Origin: Bos javanicus
Taxonomy: Eukaryota; Chordata; Mammalia; Artiodactyla; Bovidae
NCBI RefSeq assembly: GCF_032452875.1
Contig: NC_083879.1
Location: forward strand, 85,135,572 to 85,199,571
Length of the DNA: 64,000 nucleotides
Direction of reading: 5' to 3'
In this document: positions 9,330-19,815 of the stretch, in pieces
Numbering within the stretch: the first letter of the stretch is position 1
Layout: every line of letters starts with the position of its first letter
Notes under the pieces: model-generated
Database searches by the model: none
Seen by the model: the letters and a program-made list of their open reading frames with translations, nothing else
Told to the model about the DNA's origin: nothing
Translations under genes and position numbers: made by a program

Positions 9330-9500
9330 CCTGTTGTTCAGTCACTAATTGTGTCCAACCCTTTGCAACCCCGTGGACTATAGCTCGCCAGGCTCCCGGT
9401 CCATCACCATCTCCCAGACTCAGGTCCAGTGAGTCACTGATGCCATCCAACCATCTCATCCTCTGTCACCCTCTTCTCCTTCTGCCTTCAATCTTTCCCT
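9330..9500 (-). mobile_element. BovB LINE 3' terminus, short
   Basis: Reverse-complement BovB 3' end only: GTTGTTCAGTCACTAATTGTG, CGTGGACTATAGC, and the coding stretch for RWLDGI read on the minus strand. About 170 bp, strongly 5'-truncated. Confidence 0.88.
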
Positions 9501-9689
9501 GCCAATGTCAAACCCCTCTTCCTCCTGGCATCTATCCAGGTGTGTCTGCCTGACCCTGGCAGGGTTTCTCCCATGCACAGGGCCACCCCCAGCATGGCGA
9601 TCTCACTTCCAGAGGACTTCCAACTGACCTCTGAAAAGCTGTTACCCACTACAGGCGAAGGAGCTAGCCTTCTTATTAAATGTGCATTA
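9501..9689. other. Single-copy gap
   Basis: Short GC-rich interval with no recognised feature. Confidence 0.4.
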
Positions 9690-9785
9690 AAAATCAAAGT
9701 GCAGTTGATTTAAGTGATTCAGTTACACACATTCTTTTGCAGAATCTTTTCCATTCTAGGTTATTACAAGATAGAGAATAAAATC
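9690..9785 (-). mobile_element. Diverged L1 3' UTR fragment
   Basis: GTGCAGTTGATTTAAGTGATTC, CAGTTACACACATTCTTTTG and GGTTATTACAAGATAGAGAATA resemble an older variant of the cetartiodactyl L1 3' UTR in minus orientation. The match is visibly decayed. Confidence 0.5.
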
Positions 9786-10779
9786 CTCCGTAATGGAAAG
9801 AAATGCACCCCAGGGGAAAGATCCTAAGTGAACAGAGGAGAGAGATTCTCCTTGACACAGGGACAGTCTTAACACCCTTGAATCACAGTCCACAGTTGGG
9901 CGCCCACTGTTCCAAATTTGAAACTTGACCGGTCCTATTCGTGGAGAAAGATTGCGGCAACCCTGCACCAAGATATCAATGGATAATGCTCTTGTTTTCA
10001 TTCCAGATTGTTCAGTAGCTGGGAAAGTATCTGGAAGGATTAGAAAAGGGCACGAGGTGACACGCTTCAGGTACTAATCGTGAGCGAATCAAGGGCACTG
10101 AGTGGCTCTCTGGTGCCTCGAGGCGAACCGGCAGAGTGACCGTCCTCGTGTGGTCAGAGGCGAAGGCTGATGCAAACCTGGTCTCCAACCTCCTCTCCGC
10201 GGCGTTTGTACCGGGAAACAGGCTCCCTGTCTCTGCACTCAGGCCACTCACCCTAGGGGTCAGTTTCTCCTGACTCTTTAACACCCCAATCAGCACTCTC
10301 AGATGTGGGTGTCAAAGCCTCTCAAAAGGACAACAGGAAAGTGGGCGACGTGTGGCCCTTGATATTTCTATTTTTAAAGAAAACTGAAGGGAAATCCCAG
10401 GAGTTAAAAGCTGATCCGGCTCACTCAGGTACCGGGAAAGCGGCTGAGGGACGCGTTACAGGCCCTGGAGCCTGACGTTTGCAGCAGTGCAGCTTGAGAG
10501 CATCGGGACGCCCAGCTTCTCGGGAGAGGATGGACCGTGGCGAGGTCCGCGCGAATTCTCTCCAGGAAACTTCAGGAAGAATGTGCCTTTTCAGTGTGCT
10601 GGGATCACACACACCCTGTGAGCTTCCCTCACTTTTCAGCTTTCTGGGCTCCCCGAGAAGGACTTCTGATCATCTCTCTGGTGCCGCCAGTGACAGGCAG
10701 CCTGGAGGAGCGGTCCTGTGACTCCACCACCCTGAGCACCTCTCCCAGCAGGGTGCTCAGTCCTGGGGCTCCGCTCTTG
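9786..10779. other. Single-copy sequence, no gene seen
   Basis: Mixed composition with scattered CpGs. Chance frames of 60-95 codons occur on both strands. I recognise nothing. Confidence 0.5.
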
Positions 10780-11535
10780 AATCCTTTCTTTTCGATTAGG
10801 TCTTTTTCTCATGTGGTCCAGTTCCTTGTTAAAATGTTCACAGTGCACATCTATTCTTTGCCTTAATTCACTTAACATTTTCAGTACCACTGCCTTGAAT
10901 TCTTTATCGAGTAATTGTTTATTTCTGCTTCGTTGTTTGCTTTATAAGGGTTTTCTCCTGCTCCTTCCATGGAGAGCAGTTTCTCTGCCTTTCCATTTGC
11001 TTAACTCCTCTGTCTCTACGACTGTAGGTGAGACTTACCCCTTGCGGTCTTGAAGGGGTGCACGGAGGTGGCGGTGCACCCACACAGACCCCATAGGCTT
11101 CTGATGGGCTCGCAGAAGCGAGGTGAGCACAGCTGGTGCCCTTCCTCTGGGCGGGCTGACATCGGTCACTGTGCAGGAGGCCAGGCTGGGGGCGGAGGGC
11201 CCAGGGCCAGAACCAGGTGTGGCCGGGCTTACCCTCAGCTCAGACACGGCCTGTGCCCCATTGGGGTGGGGTTTCTGGTCCCAGGCTTCCCCTCTGCACA
11301 GACGCTGCCAGCGCCCCATTGGGGAGGGGGTTCTGGTCCCAAGGGTCAGGTCTGAGCGGGTTCTGTTCCCCTTAAGTGGGTGTTTTCCCTCGCCCCCACC
11401 CAGGACCCCTGCCCCAGAACTGGAGCCATCGAGGCCCACGTGGGGCCTTGGCTACTGTGAGCCACAGGGACAGGTCTGAGCTGCCTCCACACTCTGTTGT
11501 GGGTCTGCTCAGAGGCCATCCTGGGGGTGAGCCCC
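10780..11535 (-). mobile_element. Probable L1 5' region: GC-rich 5' UTR and start of ORF1
   Basis: On the minus strand, sequence from about 10920 down to 10800 encodes a coiled-coil-like stretch (LKMLSELRQRID, then HFNKELDHMRK). It resembles the start of the L1 ORF1 coiled coil, preceded by the AAGCAGAAATAAACAA-type leader. The upstream part (10990-11535) is GC-rich with repeated CCATTGGGG...TCTGGTCCCA units, as L1 5' UTRs often are. Boundaries and family are uncertain. An unrelated GC-rich repeat could explain the distal part. Confidence 0.5.
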
Positions 11536-11732
11536 ATTTCCCCTCCCAGTCGCCCCCAGCCCCCTAGCCTCCACCAGCTCGGCTCTGCTGTGGAGCCGTG
11601 ACACAGAGACAGCGTGGGCCCTCTCAGTCTTGGGGTCCATGGTGGGGAGGGTGAGCTGTGGTGGGGTGGCAGCCATCAGAGATCCAGATACCTACTGAGG
11701 TGCTGCCCGAATAACACCAACGAGGGCCACTG

Positions 11733-11949
11733 CCCACCCGGGTCCACCCCAGGCCCACCCGAGTCCACCCCAGGCCCACCCGGGTCCAACCGAGTCTACT
11801 CGAGTCCACCCAAGTCCACCCGGGCCCACCCGAGTCCACCCCGGGTCCACCCCAGGCCCACCCAAGTCCACCCCAGGTCCACCCAAGGTCCACCCAAGTT
11901 CACTCGGGTCCACCCGGGACCAGCCAAGTCCACCCCAGGCCCAGCCTAC
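11733..11949 (+). repeat. GC-rich minisatellite, about 10-11-bp unit, G-quadruplex-prone
   Basis: About twenty imperfect copies of a unit close to CCACCC(R)RGTC, often alternating CCACCCGAGTC and CCACCCCAGGC. The minus strand is rich in GGG and GGGG runs separated by a few bases, so it fits intramolecular G-quadruplex motifs. All frames stay open through the array on one strand or the other (11614-12036 plus, 11624-11893 and 11692-12090 minus). This is a side effect of the repeat and not evidence for a protein. Confidence 0.93.
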
Positions 11950-13557
11950 CTGCACTCCAGCCCAAGGTCCAGGGCCGTGGAGGTGACGTGGGATGAGCAG
12001 AGCTGGGAGGTTCACATGGCTCACGTTGGAAGCTGAAGGCAAATATGATTCAAGGGATATTGACCTCAAGTTTACCTGAAAGCCAAGCATCTTTCAATAT
12101 TGAGTCTGACTCCAAGTTAAGAATTCCTTTAAAAATATGCTGATGAATAGATGTGAGACAAGCTACGATGAAATGTCAGTGGTTGCACCTAGCTATTCAC
12201 TGGGAAAGCCTTTCAAGTTTTCTAATGTTTGAAAACAAGCATAATCAAATGTTCTGAGGACATGTTAAAACAACACATTGGAAAAAAACACTTCTCGAGT
12301 TGAGAAACAAATTTCAGGTTAGAACAAGTCACAAATAAAAGTCATTAAAAACAATTACTGAAGTTTATCAAATTTGCATTGATGTTTATTTGAATCCTAC
12401 TCTGTATAGTCACCATCTCTTAAACAAACTTAATAACATCATTTGCGTGCAGTTGTTTTTGTCTTTAGACAGAAGGTTAAATTGAAAGGCAGGCTAATGT
12501 CTCTTAAACACATCTCTGGATAATATGGGAACGTTGAGGTTGAGAAACTCTCCCTTACTGCATGCTGCAAAGAAGTATATTGTAATTTCATGGAATGTAC
12601 CCGTAAAACAAATGACACAGAGTTTTCAGCATTAAAACTTATGGGAGTATTAAAAGCCCCCATTCTTGGATGTTCAATTAGTTACTTAAATTTAACAAGA
12701 CCAGTAATAACTTCAGTAACACAGGCCAGCCCCCACTTACATGTTAAATGGTCTAACCCCAGAAGTCCTTAAAATACAGGAGCAAAATAGTCTTCCTCCT
12801 CCAGAAAGAGACTGACACTGTTAGGCTGTGTATATTCTAGACTATTCAGAAGATGGCAAATTAGAAAACAAGCAGGAAATTTCTAGCATCAGAGTAAGAT
12901 GGTGGCTCTTAAGTAAAATGACTCTGTGAATATTAAGACCAAAGTTAGTTTTGGAGAGAAACATTACTCTTCAGATTTTCTTAAATACAAAGAAACAGAC
13001 AAAAGATTTCAAAAGAAATGGGACAGAGAAACATCAAGCTCTGCCAGAGGAGAGGTGTCATTTTCAAGAATCTAAAGTTAAATGAGGACAGACTTACAAT
13101 AACCCGACGGCACACAAGGAAATGAGGCAGCTCCCACCCCACCCCTGCCACTCTTGCATCTCCAGTAGGAAAGAGCTTTCCCCGTCACAAAGAGCTCCTT
13201 TCTAAGGCTTCGAGGACCATTCTAATCCCTCCCCTCCCACTACATCTGTATTTATTCAATTGCTTCCAGTTAGGCAGAATGCGCTTTGGATAGCACTCTC
13301 CATGTTGAATGTGAAGCTGGCAGGGTAAGGTGCTGAGTTTGGAAGGGCCACTGGAGCAACGCCTTCTGGAACTTGAACCACGTTAGTTCATTATTTCTAG
13401 CAAAGGCCTATTTCATATTATCCAAAAATAAATCCTCCTCCCAATTATTATATTTAATAAGAAGACTGGGCTGCAGTAACAGGAAAGCAAACCTCAGTGG
13501 AGTAGATCTTGGTAGATGGATGACTGATAAACACCAGAGAACTGGCTGTAATCAGTG
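11950..13557. other. AT-rich single-copy sequence, no gene seen
   Basis: Long stretch without a recognised repeat, apart from ordinary A- and T-rich runs. Stops are frequent in all frames, and the longest frame, 12439-12663 minus, has no recognisable product. A repeat-poor interval in such a repeat-dense window could reflect constraint or chance. Confidence 0.5.
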
Positions 13558-13616
13558 CTAATATATTAATATATAATTAATTAAATATGTCAATTAATTA
13601 TATAGAAATAATTAAA
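13558..13616. repeat. AT-rich low-complexity block with TTAATTAA palindromes
   Basis: Almost pure A/T for about 60 bp, with AATATATTAATATAT and two ATTAATT-type palindromes that can fold back on each other. Confidence 0.85.
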
Positions 13617-13765
13617 ATGTGAGGGACTTTGAGGCAAACAGAACAGCATACAAACGTTGTACTCTAGTTGGCAAATCTGTTTTCACAGGCGCGGAGGATA
13701 GAAATTCTGAAACTAGTTTTTGTGTGTTACAAGACTGAAAAAGTAAGTAAATATATTCAGGCAGT

Positions 13766-13984
13766 GGCTTCCTAGGTGGCGCTAGTGATAAAAAAATCCA
13801 CCTGCCAATGCAGGAGATGTGAGAAACGTGGGTTTGATCCCCGGGTCGGGAAGATCCCCTGGAGGAGGAAACGGGACCTCACTCCAGTACACTTGCCGAG
13901 ACAATCTCACGGACAGAGGAGGCTGGTGGGCTACAGCCCACAGCGTCGTAAAGAGTCAGACACAGCTGAGGGTCTGAGTAGTGA
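13766..13984 (+). mobile_element. Bov-tA SINE
   Basis: Head GGCTTCCTAGGTGGCGCTAG, then GGAAGATCCCCTGGAGGAGG, ACGGACAGAGGAGGC and 3' end AGAGTCAGACACAGCTGAG. Full length with moderate decay. Confidence 0.92.
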
Positions 13985-14449
13985 CAACCAGGACTCTCTC
14001 TGTCAGAATAATGAGTTTCAAATGAAGAAGGGGGGATGCTAAAATGAACCTCAGCACGCTGAACTGACGCAGAAGGCCTGAACTAAAGAATAAAACACAC
14101 AGAGACACAGATAGATATTGAAAGAGTTATAGATGTATTTATGTACATTTACACACATATAAATGTTTTTTTGAGCTATCCATGAAGAAAGCTTAAAAAC
14201 AATGAATGAACTAAAGTAGCAATGAACACAGTCAGCACTTGTATCTTGGTTCCTAAATATCTTTTCCTGGTGATAATTAGAGCTCTTGAGATAAATAGCT
14301 ACTCCAAGGCTAGGCAAGGACAGGTGCCTGGAACATCCGGTGGTTGTGGCAGAAACTAAGGAAGTGCCCTTAGGTTGACAAGTCGGGAACACAGGAGCCG
14401 ATCTGAAAATTCCCAAATGTCAAATCTACAGCATTTTGGGCAATAGAAC
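13985..14449. other. AT-rich sequence, possibly old L1
   Basis: No confident assignment. The composition is A-rich on the plus strand and grades into recognisable L1 ORF2 sequence after about 14450, so a very diverged upstream L1 part is possible. Confidence 0.35.
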
Positions 14450-14573
14450 TGGAGGCCCAAATCCAGTCCTCTTTAGCAATTACACTGAATATAAATGGCC
14501 TACAATAGCACCAATTAAAAGCAACTGACAGACTGATTAAAAAAACACACACTCACAATATGTTATTTACAAG

Positions 14574-14682
14574 TTGTTGTTCTTGTTTCATCATTGAATC
14601 ATGTCTGACTCTTTTGCAACCCTACAATCCTGGTGGATTGTAGCCCACCAGGCCTCCACTGTTCATTGTATTTCCTTTCTCA
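14574..14682 (-). mobile_element. Bov-A/BovB-type 3' fragment in old L1
   Basis: GTTGTTGTTCTTG, ATCATGTCTGACTCTTTTGC and GATTGTAGCCCACCAGGCC match the reverse complement of the shared 3' part of Bov SINEs. Only about 110 bp is present and the right boundary is vague. Confidence 0.75.
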
Positions 14683-14790
14683 GATATAATGATATAGACA
14701 AATTAGAAGTGACAATATACCAAGTAAACATTAATCAAAAAGTCTAGACTGACCACAGTAATATTAGAAAAAGTTAGATATTAGAAAAGC

Positions 14791-15271
14791 TAAATATTAC
14801 TTTGCCAACAAAGGTCTGTCTAGTCAAAACTATGGTTTTTCCAGTAGTCATGTATGGATATGAGAGTTGGACTATAAGGAGGTCTGAGTGCTGAAGAATT
14901 GATGCTTTTGAACTGTGGTGTTGGAGAAGACTCTTGAGAGTCCCTCGGACTGCAAGGAGATCCACCAGTCCGTCTTAAAGGAGATCAGTCCTGAATATTC
15001 ATTGGAAGGACTGATGCTGAAGCTAAAACTCCAATACTTTGGCCACCTGATGTGAAGAAGTGACTCATTGGAAAAGGTCCTGATGCTGGGAAAGACTGAA
15101 GGCAGGAGGAGAAGGGGAGACAGAGGATGAGATGGCTGGATGGCTTTACCAACTCGATGGACATGAGTTTGAGTAAACTCCGGGAGTTGGTGATGGACAG
15201 GGAGGCCTGGCGTGCTGCAGTCCATGGGGTCTCAAAGAGTTGGACACAACTGAGTGACTGAACTGAACTGA
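14791..15271 (+). mobile_element. BovB LINE 3' end with target-site duplication
   Basis: Starts at ATTACTTTGCCAACAAAGG and runs to GACTGAACTGAACTGA. It includes decayed coding for the FELWCWRRLL and RRRRGRQRMRW regions with frameshifts. ATATTAGAAAA occurs just before it (14779-14789, also 14761-14771) and again at 15274-15284, a convincing target-site duplication in the host L1. Confidence 0.93.
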
Positions 15272-16329
15272 AAATATTAGAAAAAGGACTTCAGAACAAG
15301 GAAAATTACTGAGAATAAAGATAGACATTTCAAAATTTGAAAAGGCCAATTAATAAAAAAAGAAATAATAATCCTAAAAGGTTGTGTATCTAACAACAAA
15401 GCTCTGGATGATGTGACCCAAAACCTGAAAAAAAGTGGATGAATCCACCTCTGTCCTGTGAAATGTCAGTTCTCCTCCTGTGGTGATTGATCAAAAAGTC
15501 ATACAAAATTAACAGGAAAAGCAGAAACCCTAACAGCACCACGGGGCAACTTCACCTCACTGACATCACAGACTCTCCGTTTCAGAAGCAAAACACAAAT
15601 TCTTTCCAAGTTCACAGAGGACGGTCATCAAAATAGGTCATATCTGGGCCATAAAACAAATCTTAACCAAAAAAGTTAAGAGAATTTGCATTATACAAAG
15701 TAATTTCTTTGGCCATATGTAACTATAAATCAGTAACAGAAACATACTTTGAAAACGTCCAAACATTAGGAAATTTAGCATTGCACTTTAAGACCTTTGG
15801 AGGAAGTCTCAAGGAAATCAGAAAACATTTTGGGAAAAAAATACAAAGGAAAATGCAATATATGAAAATTTGGGGGTTCAGCTAAATTATAACTTAGAAA
15901 AAATGCATAGCATGAAATATTTATATCAGAAAAGATTCCAAGACAGCTATCTTTGCTTCTAACTTAAGAAATAAAAAAAGAGAAAATTCAACTCAAAATG
16001 ATCAGAAGGAAAAAATAATAAAACCAGGATCAGAAATCATTGAAATAAAAACTATAAAAATAGAAAAATCATTGAAACAAAAGGTTTTTTTTTTAAAAAA
16101 AAAGATCAATTAAATTGATAAACCTCTAGACAAACCGATCACAGTAAAAGAAAGAAGACACATTAGCAGTATCAGAAAGAAAAGACATTATATTACTGCA
16201 GACCCTGCAGACTTTGGGTAGATAGCAAGGGAGCACTACGAGCGACTCTGTCATAAGTGTGACAAGGTACATGACACAGACCAGCTCCTGCAATGACTAC
16301 AGAAATCACTCAAGAAGAAATAGACAACA

Positions 16330-16584
16330 TGGGATGAATTCAGAGAGTAGCACCGAAACATACACGTTGCCGTGTGTAAAACAGAGAGCCAGCGGGAAGC
16401 TGCTGTAAGACACAGGGAGCTCAAGTGCGTGCTCCTGACAACCTAGTCTGGTGGGATGGGGAGAGGGTGGGAGGGAGGTTCAAGCGGGAGGGGACATGTG
16501 TACACGTACGGCTGATTCACGATGACGTATGGCAGAAACCAACATGGCATTGTAAAGCAATTATCCTCCGATTAAAAAAAAATT
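16330..16584 (+). mobile_element. Ruminant L1 3' UTR, 5'-truncated insertion
   Basis: L1 3' end in plus orientation: GAATTCAGAGAGTAGCACC, AAAACAGAGAGCCAGCGGG, CACAGGGAGCTCAAGTGCG, TGACAACCTAGTCTGGTGGG, GGGAGGTTCAAGCGGGAGGG and TAAAGCAATTATCCTCCGAT followed by the A-tail. It is younger than the L1 around it. Confidence 0.88.
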
Positions 16585-17639
16585 ATATCCACAGAAATAA
16601 AACAGCAAGATAAATTAAGCAACCAAGTCAAGGAGTTAAACACAATATCAAAATATACTGAAAGAGCCCAGATAAAAAGTGTACAACAGAGTAAGAACAG
16701 GACCAGCGGGTAAAAACAGAAGCAAAGGCAATCCCCCGTAATCTCAGCGACATTGCTGAACCTGTGGCTAGCCCAGTCACAGGAGGAAAAGAAAGAAAAG
16801 GTGATGAGAGCACAAATACAAAATTAAAAATGATGGAGAAGAAAATCCTTCAAGAGATGACTTTTTTTTCATCAAAAGAAACTGTCACTGTATGCAAAAA
16901 TATTTTTTTTTTTAAATTTTAAGTTGGATAATTTGCTGAGACGTCCAAACAGAGCAAGTGCCATAGAAGAAACAAAGACAGATTCTGTCTTAAAAAGTCA
17001 GGTCTGAATGGTCGGCAGGGTGATACCAACGAAACTTCCACATGCAGGCCATTCCAGTACTTTGCAAACTGTTCACAGGGAGACCTCAGAAGCATTGGCT
17101 TCTAGGGACAGTGAACAGCTGCGCCCAGAGACCCTGGTTTCTAAGACAAATTCTAAAAGCCCGAAGGGCTGATCCCAGGACTGGGGCGCACACACAACCA
17201 TCATCTGACCCCGTCTCACCAGAGATCAAGAAGGTGCTCAAGGATTAAGGCAGGGGTGCTGAAGGTGCAGGAGCCAGGCGGAGGTGACGGCTGGCTAAAC
17301 CTGGAACAACGAGAACAGCCACAATCGTGGGCTGAAACTGGAAAACCCTGATTTAATAAATATCCATGAAGTCATGGTGGAGAGGGGGAGAGAGGCTGTA
17401 GTGACCACGATTAGATTCGGTTGTGTAAACATGTCCGCATTTGCCTGGCCACCCTGGTTTGTGTCTGCGGTAACTGACAGTGTATCTTTTCACTTTTCTG
17501 AACACATGAAAACATACTGTAAAACGCTGGAGGAACAAAAGACGTACGAGACGAAGTAACTGAAAGTAAAGCAGACACGCCGACGCGAACAGAACAAAGT
17601 ACGAAAATTTGCTTATGCGCTCAGTACTAGAAGATATTA
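16585..17639. other. Mixed: possible L1 remnants, then unrecognised sequence
   Basis: The first 270 bp are A-rich and include a weak L1 ORF2-like stretch (GTGATGAGAGCACAAATACA). From about 16990 to 17640 the sequence is less AT-rich and unrecognised, with no frame longer than 68 codons. Confidence 0.4.
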
Positions 17640-18010
17640 TGAACTTAAGAATTTTTGGTTGGGGTAATGCTATGTTGACTAAACAGAAAGATCTCCTAAT
17701 TTTTGAGATGGGTTTTAAAGTATTTTATAGTGTTGCACCATGATGTCTATGAACAGCATGAAAAGATTTCAGCAAAAACGTGAAACAATAACGGTGTGAA
17801 AATGAGAATATACATTCGCATTTTCTTGATTTTCATAAATAAATTCTGAAAGAATATAAGAAAGTAATAATGGTGCCTGCCTATGGTAGTTCTTTTGTTT
17901 TTGGTGAAGGGATGGAGGGAATGGAGAGAGAAAAGATGCAAGGACGTTTTCAAAGGTTTGCCCACATACACATTTGTTAAAATGTATTTTTATTCAATAA
18001 AGTATTTTTA
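17640..18010 (+). mobile_element. Old L1 3' UTR
   Basis: ATATACATTCGCATTTTCTTG, AAATTCTGAAAGAATATAAG, AATGGTGCCTGCCTATGG and GGTGAAGGGATGGAGGG follow the order of an ancient L1 3' UTR. It ends at TTTTATTCAATAAAGTA. Confidence 0.6.
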
Positions 18011-18149
18011 CTATCAGAAAATTTCCTCAGTCTTGGACGGATGAAGAATGAGAAAATAAAATAAATCTTTAAAGGACCTGAATGAAATCATTATAAAGGT
18101 AAGTGAAATAATACATCCCTAATTTTGTTCCCTATAGAAAAACATATAT

Positions 18150-19250
18150 TCTTTTTAGGGATTGTACAGAAAATTTACAAAAATTGAGTATGCATGAGAC
18201 CACATATAAAACCTCGCTGAATTTCAAAAGGCAGAAATTGTGCATGCCAAATACTCAGACCACAGGGAAATAAAATTAAGCTGTGTTCAAAGTCAGATTT
18301 ATATCCATAAAAGCTTTTATTATTAAACAAGGAGAAATGAAAATAAAAGAAAGCATTCAGTACAGGAAGTTAATATAAGAAAAACAAAGCAGGAGGAAGG
18401 AAGTAATTTTTAAAATAGAAAATTGTGGCAAAAATAGAATAAAACCAGATACACATACAAAGAGCTTATACTTTGAGGGAAAAAAAGCTAATTAAAATGC
18501 CAAACATCTGGCAACCTCTTCTAGAAAAATGAGAAAACCCACCAACTTAGAGTAAAGAACAAGGAACTGGCTAGAGAGAAAATCAGATTAATAGCACAGT
18601 GAACCCCGCTATAAGCAAGATGGTTAATTCCATGATAACACATTTGGAAATCTTTCAGAAATGGATGTTTTTTTTTAGGAATGGTAATTTTCCAAAACCT
18701 GCTGAAGATGAAATATATCATCTAAATGTATAATGATCACAGAAAAAAACTGAAGGATTATCAAAGCATTACTCCCCCCAAAGATGCCAAGCCCAGACTT
18801 TTTGGGCCAAGCCCTTTCCAACTTTTAAGGAACTGATAATTACCGAGCTATGTCAACTGCTCCAAAGCAGAGGAAATTACAGGAAACTTCCAGTTCAATT
18901 CACAAAGCCCGCACAACTCTGATCCCAAAAGCTGACAAAAATGGCACAAAAAAGAAAATGACAGGCTATGAATAGGCTTATTAAAATTCTAAAGAAAATA
19001 CTAGCAATTTCAGACCAAGTGTGTATTAAAATGATAATAGTTCACGATCAAGTGAAATTGTTCAAGAAGCACAAGGATATTTTAATATAACTCAGTAACA
19101 TTAAAAAAAAAATGTGATCATCTAAAAAGATGCCCCTAAAAGGCATGTGAAAAAAATTAACAGTATCCGTTCTTGGTTTAAAGGAAAAGAAAAAAGGAAA
19201 AAACCTTTCGGAATGTGGGATCCAAAGGCTCTGATCCTTCCAATGAATCA
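18150..19250 (+). mobile_element. Second diverged L1 ORF2 fragment
   Basis: Old L1 again, re-entering at the endonuclease region, so it is a different copy from 14450-16329. Landmarks are ACTTTTAAGGAACTGATAATT, CCAAAAGCTGACAAAAATGGC, GAAAATGACAGGCTATGAAT, TTCACGATCAAGTGAAATTG and GTGATCATCTAAAAAGATGC (RT palm region). Many stops. Confidence 0.65.
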
Positions 19251-19429
19251 TCGCTTAGACTTAACCAGTTTTTAGCCAGCAAACCACTTACTCCAGGATT
19301 GTCTGGGTGCTCACTTAAAGTGTGGACGTGCAGCCTCGTCTGTTGAGCCGGTCACCTAGCGCCGCTGTAATGCCGTGTAACAAGTCTCCCCAGAACGTGG
19401 GGGTGGACTGCTAAGCCCGCGTTTAGATT
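19251..19429. other. Transition to CpG island
   Basis: Short interval in which CpG density climbs. The stretch CGCCGCTGTAATGCCGTGTAACAAG may be a decayed interspersed repeat of uncertain family. Confidence 0.35.
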
Positions 19430-19815
19430 GCCTTCCTCGCCGGCGTGCTGGGGGACGTTTCCTCCAGCCTTAGCGGGGCTGCCGGGCGGGGCGCGGTGGC
19501 TCTGAGGTCTGGGCCCGCGTGGCCCCCGGAGCTCCGCCCATGTCCCCACAGGCTCCTCCTCCTGCTCCCGGTCCCCCGCCGCCGCGCCCCGGGCCCGCGG
19601 CCGGCCTGGGTGGCTCCTCACGGGGTCAGCAGAGAAGAGGGGCCAGGCACCGGCCCAAGGCCCTCTCGGGCTCTGCATCCATTGCTGCTTCTAACGTCCC
19701 AGGCCGGAGGGGAGCCACGCACCCAAACCCAGCGCCGTGGCCGGCCTTCTCCCCCCAGCCCAACCCCGCCCGGAGAAGCGCGCTTCTAATTCCAGCAGCA
19801 GCAGGGGCAGGGGCG
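19430..19815. promoter_or_regulatory. CpG island without a visible gene
   Basis: About 385 bp, very GC-rich, with roughly 30 or more CpGs by eye and dense clusters such as GGGCGGGGCGCGG and CCCGCCGCCGCGCCCC. It contains GC-box-like GGGCGG motifs on both strands. Islands of this kind usually mark promoters, but no recognisable first exon or conserved frame sits here. The long frames on both strands (19445-19789 plus, 19352-19678 minus) are expected from stop-poor GC-rich DNA. It could serve an unannotated non-coding RNA, a distal promoter or an enhancer. Confidence 0.8.

Larger units (their letters stand above)
14450..16329 (+). mobile_element. Diverged L1 ORF2 fragment (endonuclease to early RT), interrupted
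   Basis: Old L1 in plus orientation, full of stops and frameshifts. Landmarks in order are ACTGAATATAAATGGCC (endonuclease region), GGCCATAAAACAAATCTTAA, TTCTTTCCAAGTTCACAG, AATTGATAAACCTCTAGAC, GCAGACCCTGCAGAC and CAAGAAGAAATAGACAAC. It is interrupted by a Bov SINE-like fragment (about 14574), a BovB 3' end (14791) and, at its right end, by a younger L1 3' UTR (16330). No protein is possible. Confidence 0.8.

Noticed and set aside
11733..11949. CRISPR-like array
   Set aside because: Units are contiguous and degenerate with no unique spacers, and the host is a mammal.
11614..12090. Repetitive open frames on both strands rich in Pro/Ser or Gly/Trp
   Set aside because: Produced by the minisatellite; a 10-11-bp repeat without stops stays open in several frames.
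13558..13616. Replication origin or matrix-attachment site
   Set aside because: AT-rich palindromes alone are not evidence for either in a mammalian genome.
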